Shown here piece by piece: positions 1 through 6,036 of a stretch of DNA of 18,645 bases. A program made the position numbers and the translations under genes. Each line of letters starts with the position of its first letter. Position 1 is the first letter of the stretch. The stretch lies in assembly GCA_964604825.1 (NCBI GenBank), contig CAZSAL010000052.1:1-18645 (forward strand), in the 5' to 3' direction. The stretch is from CAZSAL01 sp964604825. Its GTDB lineage: Bacteria; Elusimicrobiota; Elusimicrobia; 2-01-FULL-59-12. The notes under the pieces were generated by a model. That model was given only the letters and a program-made list of their open reading frames with translations, was not told the origin of the DNA and searched no databases.

Positions 1-1
1 G

Positions 2-526
2 ACAAAAATAGATCTTCTCGAAATCCTGGTCCCTTACTTCAAGGCCGGGCTGGAAAATAACGAATACTGCATGTGGGTTACGGCGGAAAATCTCGGCGTG
101 GACGAAGCCAGTGAAGCCCTGAAAAAAGCCGTTCCTGATCTTGATGATTATTTCAAGAAAGGACAGATAGAGATCTTCCCTTATACGGAGTGGTACATCA
201 GGAATGGCAGATTCAACGCGAAAAAGGTTCTGGCCGGTTGGGTGGAGAGACATGACAGCGCGCTAAAAAAAGGTTTTTACGGGCTGCGGCTTACCGGCAA
301 TACTTTCTGGATTGAAAAGCACGACTGGCAGGCCTTTGCGGAATATGAATCTGCAGTTCACGGCGTGATCGGCGGCTACAAAATGATCGGCCTCTGCGCC
401 TATTCGCTGGAAAAATGCGGCGTCCCGGAAATCCTGGACGTTGTCAAAAATCACGAGTTCGCGCTGGTTCTGAATAAGGGAACCTGGCAGACGGTTTCCA
501 TGCCGTCCTCTGTACGCCATAATTAG
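2..526 (+). CDS. MEDS-domain sensor protein, 5' end outside window (partial)
   Basis: The reading frame is open to the left edge of the window (first full codon at base 2), so the start lies upstream. About 174 residues are visible. They match the MEDS domain (methanogen/methylotroph, DcmR sensory domain): a segment reading LLEILVPYFKAGLENNEYC, then a helix with DW..F..YE, and a C-terminal DVVKNHEFALV strand followed by a short tail. No other domain follows, so this is a stand-alone MEDS protein or the end of a larger one. MEDS domains are thought to sense small, possibly hydrocarbon-like, ligands in signalling proteins; the ligand here is unknown. The next gene, 41 bases downstream on the same strand, begins with a related MEDS domain, which suggests a tandem duplication and a shared signalling role. 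The protein has no signal peptide or membrane segment in the visible part and is probably cytoplasmic. Confidence 0.8.
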   Translation, partial: TKIDLLEILVPYFKAGLENNEYCMWVTAENLGVDEASEALKKAVPDLDDYFKKGQIEIFPYTEWYIRNGRFNAKKVLAGWVERHDSALKKGFYGLRLTGNTFWIEKHDWQAFAEYESAVHGVIGGYKMIGLCAYSLEKCGVPEILDVVKNHEFALVLNKGTWQTVSMPSSVRHN

Positions 527-567
527 ATCAGGCATTACCCGGCGCGGGAAAACAACAGATTAAACTG

Positions 568-2715
568 ATGTTTATCGACAGGAAATCGGGCATATCCTTA
601 ATAGGCGACCTGCCGTGGGGCAGTCATTTCTGCCAGTTATACCAGACCAAAAATGATCTGCTGGACATCCTCGTGCCTTATTTCAAAGCAGGATTGGAAA
701 ACAACGAGCTTTGCATATGGACCTGTTCCGCCCCATTGGACGAAAATGAAGCTAAAACCGCATTGAAAAAAGCCGTGCCGCATTTCAAGAAGTATGCGGC
801 CAGCGGGCAGATCGAAGTAATTTCTTTCAATCAGCCGCCTGCCGGCGGCGAAACAATCCACGAAACCATCAATTCAAAACTTGATAAAGCCATCCAATGC
901 GGCCTCGACGGTATGCGGGTCGCGGTCAACGGTATTGAGAACGCCGCTCTAAGCAGGCACCGTATGATCGCGGTTTCCGCATATCCCCGCGACTCGCTCA
1001 ATGCGGCGCGGCTTATGGATGTCGTCAAGAAACACAGGTTCGCGCTGATCCAGAATGCCGGCAAATGGGAGGTCATCGAAAGCTCCGAAGCGCATCTCGC
1101 CAGGCAGGCCCTGAGAAGAAGCGAAGAAAAATTCATTTCCCTTTTCAACAACATGTCCGAAGGCTTTGCCTATCACCGGATAGTGCTGGATGCCGAAGGT
1201 AAGCCCTGCGATTATGTCTTTCTTGAGATCAACAAAGCGTTCGAAAAGTTGACCGGCATGAAAAAAGAAAACGTAATCGGCAAAAAGGTGACTGAAGTCC
1301 TTCCGGGCATTGAAAAAGACCCGGCAGACTGGATAGGAAAATATGGGAAAGTCGCGCTTACCGGGAAGCCTCTGCGTTTTGAGAACTATTCAGAAGGCAT
1401 TAAAAAGTTCGTTTCAGTTTCCGCCTTCAGCCCGTACAAAGGTTATTTTGCCGTAACTTTCAGTGATATCACTGAGCGCAAGCGTGCGGAAGAGGCGCTT
1501 AGGGAAAGCGAGTCGCGGCTGTCCGAAATTAACAAAAATCTCGAGAAGGAAGTCGGCAAACGGGTGGAAGAACTTCGCCGTAAGGATCTTGAACTGGAGC
1601 AAATGCGGAGGCTGGAAGCGGTTGGTCGTCTAGCAGGAGGGGTGGCGCACGACTTCAATAATCTTCTTACGGGCATAGTCGGCGTAGTTCAGGAAGCGCA
1701 TGGCCAACTGCCGGCAGGTGATCCCCTGCGGGAAGACCTGAATATGGCGCTTAACGCCGCGCAGCGCGCTTTTTCTTTGACCCGCCAGCTTCTTACCTTC
1801 AGCCGCCGCCAGATTGCGGTACCTCAAGTGCTGGACATGAGTGTCCATATTGCCGAATTTCAAAAGATGCTGAACCGCCTGATCGGCGAGGATGTAACCC
1901 TTCACGCAAATCTTCAGCCCGGTATCGGGCATGTCCGGATCGATCCGGGACAACTCGAGCAGATCGTCATAAACCTGGCGGTCAACGCGCGCGATGCCAT
2001 GCCGAAAGGCGGCGATCTGTTTATCGAAACGGCAGAATATCGGGAGGAAAAAGGAACGTCTCCCGTGCACTACGTGCGGCTAACCGTGCGCGACACCGGG
2101 ATCGGAATGGATCAGAAAACTCTTCATCATATATTTGATCCGTTCTTCACGACCAAAGGGAGCAAAGGAACCGGGCTCGGGCTTTCCACCGTGTTCGGGA
2201 TCGTTCAGCAGAGCGGCGGGCATATTGACGTCCGAAGCAGGGAAGGCCAGGGCACAACGTTTGACGTGTTTTTTCCCAATCTCGGCACGGATCACCCCGA
2301 AGCGCCGCAGGAGCGCAAGAATGACGCCGATCACGGCCGCGAGACGGTCCTTGTGGTTGAGGACGAACAGCTCGTGCGCCGCGTGACCTGCGGGAAACTG
2401 CGGCGGCAGGGCTACAACGTTCTGGAAGCGTCCACTGGCGCCGAAGCCCTTGAGCTGGCGGATAAGTTTCATGAGCAAATCCATCTCCTGCTGACGGACG
2501 TGGTCATGCCGGGCATGAACGGGCGCGAAGTGGCGGAGGCATTAGCCGGGAAACGCCCGGGACTGGCGGTCCTTTTCATGTCAGGATATACGCAGGACAT
2601 TCTTGATGGCAAAGGCATTGCTGACGGGGAAACCAGATTTATTGAAAAAACCACCCTGAACACCGACTTGTTGCGCAAAGTCCGCGAAATCCTGGACAAG
2701 CCGAAAATCTCCTGA
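568..2715 (+). CDS. Soluble hybrid sensor kinase: MEDS-PAS-HisKA-HATPase-REC
   Basis: A 715-residue hybrid histidine kinase. Domains in order: MEDS (about residues 8-170, opening with LPWGSHFCQLYQT), PAS (about 185-305), a coiled coil (about 305-348), HisKA with phospho-acceptor His361 in HDFNNLL, HATPase_c with N-box Asn473, G1 box DTGIG (509-513), F box FDPFFTTK (523-530) and G2 box GTGLGLS (534-540), then a receiver (about 592-710) with Asp599, phospho-acceptor Asp644, Ser672 and Lys694. All catalytic residues are present, so both kinase and receiver should work. The residue after the conserved receiver lysine is Thr rather than the usual Pro. There is no transmembrane segment, so it should sense an intracellular signal. 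The MEDS domain lacks about 16 residues that include the DW..F..YE helix of the upstream paralogue. No output regulator is encoded next to it. The start is favoured because MEDS begins immediately after it, although the ribosome-binding site is weak. Confidence 0.93.
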   Translation: MFIDRKSGISLIGDLPWGSHFCQLYQTKNDLLDILVPYFKAGLENNELCIWTCSAPLDENEAKTALKKAVPHFKKYAASGQIEVISFNQPPAGGETIHETINSKLDKAIQCGLDGMRVAVNGIENAALSRHRMIAVSAYPRDSLNAARLMDVVKKHRFALIQNAGKWEVIESSEAHLARQALRRSEEKFISLFNNMSEGFAYHRIVLDAEGKPCDYVFLEINKAFEKLTGMKKENVIGKKVTEVLPGIEKDPADWIGKYGKVALTGKPLRFENYSEGIKKFVSVSAFSPYKGYFAVTFSDITERKRAEEALRESESRLSEINKNLEKEVGKRVEELRRKDLELEQMRRLEAVGRLAGGVAHDFNNLLTGIVGVVQEAHGQLPAGDPLREDLNMALNAAQRAFSLTRQLLTFSRRQIAVPQVLDMSVHIAEFQKMLNRLIGEDVTLHANLQPGIGHVRIDPGQLEQIVINLAVNARDAMPKGGDLFIETAEYREEKGTSPVHYVRLTVRDTGIGMDQKTLHHIFDPFFTTKGSKGTGLGLSTVFGIVQQSGGHIDVRSREGQGTTFDVFFPNLGTDHPEAPQERKNDADHGRETVLVVEDEQLVRRVTCGKLRRQGYNVLEASTGAEALELADKFHEQIHLLLTDVVMPGMNGREVAEALAGKRPGLAVLFMSGYTQDILDGKGIADGETRFIEKTTLNTDLLRKVREILDKPKIS

Positions 2716-2735
2716 ATGATTACAAAAGGAAGCGC

Positions 2736-2765
2736 GCACCTTAGCAAGCCCGCTTGCTAAGGCGC
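2736..2765. terminator. Probable bidirectional terminator hairpin
   Basis: CCTTAGCAAGC (2739-2749) and GCTTGCTAAGG (2752-2762) form a perfect 11-bp stem around two C residues; two further GC pairs lie outside a single mismatch. It sits between the end of the hybrid kinase and the convergent small exported protein. The plus-strand tail is only moderately T-rich, while the minus-strand tail contains CTTCCTTTTG, so it may serve both directions. Termination is inferred from position and shape. Confidence 0.6.
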
Positions 2766-2807
2766 TCTTCCCGCATAAGAGGGGTATTATTCGAACCCTA
2801 TGTTATA

Positions 2808-3212
2808 TCAGTAGCCGCCCGGTGTAGGGCTGGGAGTGGTTCCTGTTGATTTCCACTGCTGGTTCGAGCCTTGACCTTTCATTGTTGACGATGAATACGT
2901 CATCGGGTCGTTGGCGGACATCGGATCTTTGGTATTTGCAGCCACATCCATTTTACTTGTATCAGAAGACGTCATAGCGCCCATATTAACCGTATTGGAC
3001 GACGTCATGGCTCCCATATTAATGGTGTCAGACGACGTCATGGCGCCCATATTAACGGTATTGGACGACGTCATTGCCGCTACGTTCACGGTATCCGATG
3101 ACGTCATGGCTGCCTCATCAGTCCGGATCGTGTCAGACGACGACATCGCTGCGAATGCAAACGTGCCGGCGGCCATCACGGCGGTCAGAGATGCGATAAC
3201 AATTCGTTTCAT
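2808..3212 (-). CDS. Small exported protein with 11-residue tandem repeats, unknown function
   Basis: A 134-residue protein that I do not recognise. Residues 1-21 form a Sec signal peptide (basic MKR, hydrophobic core, AFA before the predicted cleavage). The mature part starts with a degenerate copy and then five exact-length 11-residue repeats (residues 35-89) of the form A-M-T-S-S-(D/N)-T-(V/I)-N-M-G. A Ser/Gly/Pro-rich tail ends in PTPGGY. There are no cysteines and few charged or large hydrophobic residues, so a low-complexity, perhaps extended or fibrous, periplasmic or surface protein is likely. The start is supported by a GGAGG ribosome-binding site four bases upstream. The repeat region keeps the opposite strand open too, but only the minus-strand frame has a ribosome-binding site and signal peptide. 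It is transcribed away from the next plus-strand gene and towards the hairpin at 2736-2765. Confidence 0.75.
   Translation of the reverse strand: MKRIVIASLTAVMAAGTFAFAAMSSSDTIRTDEAAMTSSDTVNVAAMTSSNTVNMGAMTSSDTINMGAMTSSNTVNMGAMTSSDTSKMDVAANTKDPMSANDPMTYSSSTMKGQGSNQQWKSTGTTPSPTPGGY
2946..3110 (-). repeat. Five 33-bp tandem repeats inside a coding region
   Basis: Five head-to-tail units of exactly 33 bp (2946-2978, 2979-3011, 3012-3044, 3045-3077, 3078-3110) encode the 11-residue repeats. The three central units are nearly identical on the plus strand (CCCATATTAA near the start, GACGTCAT near the end); the outer two have diverged. All five units contain GACGTCAT. The pattern indicates growth by in-frame unit duplication. 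Confidence 0.9.
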
Positions 3213-3400
3213 AATACCTCCAGTTCGTTATTCCTCTTCGACTGGACTTGCGGTGATGAACTCAACCGCCGCATGTCCTCGAAAATATTCTTTCTTACCA
3301 AATAAGACACGTGATTCCGAAAAACGGTTGCTTCAAAGTATTTTCTACTTGCCTGTAACCGCCCTCCTCCGGCAGCAGTCAAATTTGTAAGGAGATTCAA

Positions 3401-3868
3401 ATGCAAACCTTAGATATGCAACACCATGGATTCCGGGGCGACCGGGTACACATCAATACTGATCCGGACATTAATCGCCGGCTGCTTGAAATAATGCAGT
3501 CTCATATCCAGAGGCATGCCACCGGCGACCCCCGGATCATCGACGGGCGCGCGGAATTCCTCAATTATGAATGGGACATCGAACGCATGCTGGAGCTCGG
3601 GCTTTCGGGCGCGGCATTCATCGGTCTCATCCTTGGAATTTTTTCCAGCAGAAAATGGCTTATGCTTCCTTTTGTGTCGCTCCCATATCTGATTCAGCAT
3701 GCGGTATTCGGCCAGTGCGTTCCGGGCCGGCTTCTGCGAAGACTGGGCGCGAGAACCCAGAGGGAAATCGAAGCCGAGCGTTATGCTCTCAAATCGCTGC
3801 AGAAGGAACGTACAAACCACCCCTCCGGCCAGCCTGCCGTTGCAGCGCCGGCAGCCGGAGCCCGCTGA
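3401..3868 (+). CDS. DUF2892-like small inner-membrane protein
   Basis: A 155-residue protein with a soluble N-terminal part (HINTDPDINRRLLE, then YEWDIERMLELG), two predicted membrane helices (about residues 64-81 and 86-103), a short GQC turn (Cys106), and a C-terminal amphipathic stretch with REIEAERYALKSL, followed by an Ala/Pro-rich tail. This arrangement, with the DIER motif before the first helix and RTQREIEAERYALKSL after the second, fits the DUF2892 group of small membrane proteins, whose function is unknown. An AAGGAG ribosome-binding site lies just upstream of the ATG. The gene is divergent from the repeat protein (188-base spacer) and is followed on the same strand by another small membrane protein 104 bases away. 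The family assignment comes from recalled sequence features, not from a search. Confidence 0.75.
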   Translation: MQTLDMQHHGFRGDRVHINTDPDINRRLLEIMQSHIQRHATGDPRIIDGRAEFLNYEWDIERMLELGLSGAAFIGLILGIFSSRKWLMLPFVSLPYLIQHAVFGQCVPGRLLRRLGARTQREIEAERYALKSLQKERTNHPSGQPAVAAPAAGAR

Positions 3869-3972
3869 TTTCCGATATATCCGCCGGAACATTCTCCACA
3901 GTACATGCGCAGGCGGATGGAACCCCCGGTATTCAAGGTTGTTATTAAAATTGATGGGAAAGGAGTAAGTTT

Positions 3973-4521
3973 ATGGAAAATATCGTAAAAGAAAGGCCGA
4001 GTGCGGAACTGGAACGGCGTGCTGTTCCATCGTTTCTGGCTCCCGGCATTTTGCGCCGCGTATCATGGGGCGCCGTGTTCGCAGGGAGTTTCGTTGCCTT
4101 TGCAGCAGGCATCTCATTGGAAATTCTAAATGAAGGCGTTATTTTGAATCAGGTTCCCGTACCCGGTTACGGACTGGGCAGCGGCATCTGGTTCTGCATC
4201 GTTACTATCCTGGCGCTTTTTGCCGGCGGATTGGCTTCCGGACGGCTGGCGGGCGTACCAAGGGATGTGGATGGCGCGCTTCATGGCGTTCTGACATACA
4301 GCCTGGTCACAATGGCGTCGTTCTTCCTGTTGTCTACGACATCCATCGCGAGATACTTCGGCCCCAGGAGTATTATCGGGCAAGACCTGCTGATCGGCAT
4401 TCATTTCCCCGCAGCCGCGGTATGGACGTTTGTGGCTCTGGTTCTCGGAGTCATAGCGGCGGCGTTTGGGGGCATGCTGGGCAGCCCGATCGATCCGCGT
4501 CAGAAGAAGACCGGCTTATAA
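3973..4521 (+). CDS. Four-helix membrane protein (YrzE/TIGR04086-like)
   Basis: A 182-residue protein with a charged N-terminus and four predicted membrane helices (about 31-49, 70-92, 103-122 and 146-169). It contains VSWGAVFAG at the first helix, GGLASGRLAGVPRDVDGALHGVL between helices 2 and 3, split here as GGLASGRLAG and DGALHGVL, and GGMLGSP after helix 4. These features resemble small glycine-rich membrane proteins annotated as YrzE or TIGR04086, often found with general-stress genes; no function is established. A GGAG ribosome-binding site precedes the ATG. The last two codons overlap the 3' end of the convergent trpS gene by six bases. The gene may share a transcript with the DUF2892-like gene upstream. 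Confidence 0.7.
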   Translation: MENIVKERPSAELERRAVPSFLAPGILRRVSWGAVFAGSFVAFAAGISLEILNEGVILNQVPVPGYGLGSGIWFCIVTILALFAGGLASGRLAGVPRDVDGALHGVLTYSLVTMASFFLLSTTSIARYFGPRSIIGQDLLIGIHFPAAAVWTFVALVLGVIAAAFGGMLGSPIDPRQKKTGL

Positions 4522-5529
4522 GAATTGCTCCATCTTTAAAGCTCCGCGCACGCGACCCATTGTGTCGCGTGCCTGTTGTCCGGCTTTAACGGTGCCATCC
4601 CGGAGAATTTCCAGGACTGAAGGAATATGCCGTTCCCATTCTTTCCGTTTAGCGCGGAGGGGAAAAAGGAAATCGTTCAGGACAGCTATCAGCCGCTTTT
4701 TTACGGCGACGTCTCCGGTCTTGCCGGAAATATATCGTTCCTTAAGTCCGGCAAGGCCCTCCTGGTCCGGATCGAAAGCGTCCAGATAAGAGAAAACGAC
4801 GTTCCCTTCAACATGTCCCGGATCGGAGGCATGGATCTTCAAAGGATCGGTGTACATTCTCATCACCTGCCGTTCCACAAAACCCGGGTCGGAGTGCAGC
4901 GGTATGGTATTGCCCAGCGACTTGCTCATTTTTGATCTGCCTTCTATGCCCGGGAGGCGCGGCACGCGCGAGAGCAGGGCCCGAGGTTCTACCAGCGTGT
5001 CGCCGTAGGTTCGATTAAATGTCCGTACAATTTCTCTTGTCTGTTCAATCATGGGCAGTTGATCCTCGCCAACCGGAACCAGCGCCGCTCCGAACACAGT
5101 GATGTCCGCGGCCTGATGCACCGGATAGGTCAGAAAACCGGCCGGAATGTCTGCGCCGATTTTTTTCTGCTTCATTTCATCCTTGACTGTGGGATTTCTC
5201 TGCAGGCGGGCCAGGGTAATCAGGTTCAAAAAGTAAACGAAAAGCTCGGAAATTTCCGGGATTTGGGACTGCAGGACGAAGGTCGTTTTCGCCGGATCCA
5301 ATCCGACCGACAGGTAATCCAGCATAATCTCCCGCACCTGCCGCGCCAGGAATTCCGGCTGATTGAAATAATCCGTCATCGCCTGCACATCAGCGATTAA
5401 AACGTACTGGCGGTATTTATTCTGGAGTTGAAGCCGCTGTTCCAGCGAACCGGCATAATGACCGAGATGCAAAGGCCCGGTTGGCCGGTCGCCGGTCAGG
5501 ACAACAGGCGATGTTTCGAGGGTATCCAA
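4516..5529 (-). CDS. trpS: Tryptophanyl-tRNA synthetase
   Basis: Class I aminoacyl-tRNA synthetase that charges tRNA-Trp with tryptophan using ATP. At 337 residues it is of normal bacterial length. The Rossmann domain carries the HIGH-type motif HLGH (residues 21-24, in TGPLHLGHY), a GEDQ segment (154-157) in the active-site region and the KMSKS loop (200-204). The start is a TTG codon: a GGAG ribosome-binding site lies five bases upstream, the N-terminus aligns with the family, and an in-frame stop lies further upstream. Its 3' end overlaps the convergent membrane-protein gene by six bases. A ferredoxin gene lies 73 bases upstream on the same strand, with a cluster of GGATTAAC repeats in the spacer. 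It could be read through from the efflux operon or have its own promoter; I see no clear T-box leader. Confidence 0.95.
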   Translation of the reverse strand: MDTLETSPVVLTGDRPTGPLHLGHYAGSLEQRLQLQNKYRQYVLIADVQAMTDYFNQPEFLARQVREIMLDYLSVGLDPAKTTFVLQSQIPEISELFVYFLNLITLARLQRNPTVKDEMKQKKIGADIPAGFLTYPVHQAADITVFGAALVPVGEDQLPMIEQTREIVRTFNRTYGDTLVEPRALLSRVPRLPGIEGRSKMSKSLGNTIPLHSDPGFVERQVMRMYTDPLKIHASDPGHVEGNVVFSYLDAFDPDQEGLAGLKERYISGKTGDVAVKKRLIAVLNDFLFPLRAKRKEWERHIPSVLEILRDGTVKAGQQARDTMGRVRGALKMEQFL

Positions 5530-5542
5530 ATCGGCTCCAACA

Positions 5543-5584
5543 GGATTAACGCCGGGATTAACGGATTAACGGTGGCGTTAATCC
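5543..5584. repeat. GGATTAAC direct and inverted repeats in the ferredoxin-trpS spacer
   Basis: GGATTAAC occurs at 5543-5550, 5555-5562 and 5563-5570, and its reverse complement GTTAATCC at 5577-5584. The last two copies, each extended by one base, form a 9-bp perfect stem with a 4-base loop. The cluster fills most of the 73-base spacer just upstream of the trpS ribosome-binding site. It could be an operator, a leader structure or decayed repetitive DNA; the sequence alone does not decide. Confidence 0.6.
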
Positions 5585-5602
5585 TCATATTTCTGATTAT
5601 GC

Positions 5603-5929
5603 TTAAGGCTGCGTAATCTTGATTGCGAATACCGGGCAGACCGCTTCGCAGGCGGTGCAGAAAATGCAGTCTTTTTCCCGCGTAGGATCGGCCTTTTTTG
5701 ATGAAGCGGGGTGCCCGGGCGTTTCAAACCAGTCGAAAACATTTACGGGACACGCCGGCAGACAAGAACCATCCGCTATGCAAATATCAAAATCAACCGC
5801 CACCGCCGTGCCATGAATCCCGAGCTTGTTCGGGGCCTCAACAGGTCCCCAGACATCATGATCAAAGTGTTTTTCGGGAATTTTAGTCCGGTGCTGCACG
5901 AACTCCTGATCAATTTGCGTTGTTGGCAC
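5603..5929 (-). CDS. Zinc-containing 7Fe-type ferredoxin (Sulfolobus type)
   Basis: A 108-residue electron carrier closely resembling the archaeal zinc ferredoxins. Cysteines at 50, 56, 60, 88, 91, 94 and 98 match the spacing of the Sulfolobus protein, where three cysteines bind a [3Fe-4S] cluster and four a [4Fe-4S] cluster. Asp53 occupies the position that leaves the first cluster with three irons. The N-terminal extension carries His21, His24 and His39, and Asp81 lies between the clusters. These four have the same relative spacing as the Zn ligands of the archaeal protein, so the zinc site is probably intact. Shared segments include GPVE, LGIHG, CIADGSC, TPGHPAS and KKADP. The start is a GTG codon with a GGGGTG-like ribosome-binding site and an in-frame TGA two codons upstream. 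It lies between the efflux channel gene (107 bases upstream) and trpS. Its redox partner is unknown; in archaea this type serves 2-oxoacid oxidoreductases. Confidence 0.9.
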   Translation of the reverse strand: MPTTQIDQEFVQHRTKIPEKHFDHDVWGPVEAPNKLGIHGTAVAVDFDICIADGSCLPACPVNVFDWFETPGHPASSKKADPTREKDCIFCTACEAVCPVFAIKITQP

Positions 5930-6036
5930 GATTCACCCCTTTCTTCCTCTAAATATTCGAAACCCGAGAATGCGTCGAAGTTACTGACAATTTGATGAAT
6001 CCGCCCGGGAAGGCCGTTGAACCCGATTCAGATTTC

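Noticed and set aside
2780..2800. A tRNA T-arm-like sequence (GGTTCGAAT on the minus strand)
   Set aside because: The T-stem does not pair properly, and no anticodon arm, acceptor stem or CCA end is present. It is a weak hairpin at most.
2911..3390. A 159-codon open frame on the plus strand opposite the repeat protein
   Set aside because: It stays open because of the 33-bp repeats. Unlike the minus-strand gene, it has no ribosome-binding site, signal peptide or credible composition.
3879..3918. Inverted repeat ATCCGCC/GGCGGAT between the two small membrane-protein genes
   Set aside because: Only seven pairs with a 26-base loop and no T-run. It may be chance in GC-rich sequence, although its arms recall the element at 16086-16135.
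5595..5618. Hairpin GATTATGC/GCGTAATC at the end of the ferredoxin gene as a terminator
   Set aside because: The stem overlaps the last codons, contains a G-T pair and is not followed by a T-run on the minus strand, so termination is not supported.
5930..6036. Promoter for the ferredoxin, TTGTCA on the minus strand
   Set aside because: No acceptable -10 box lies at the right distance; the region shows no other clear signal.
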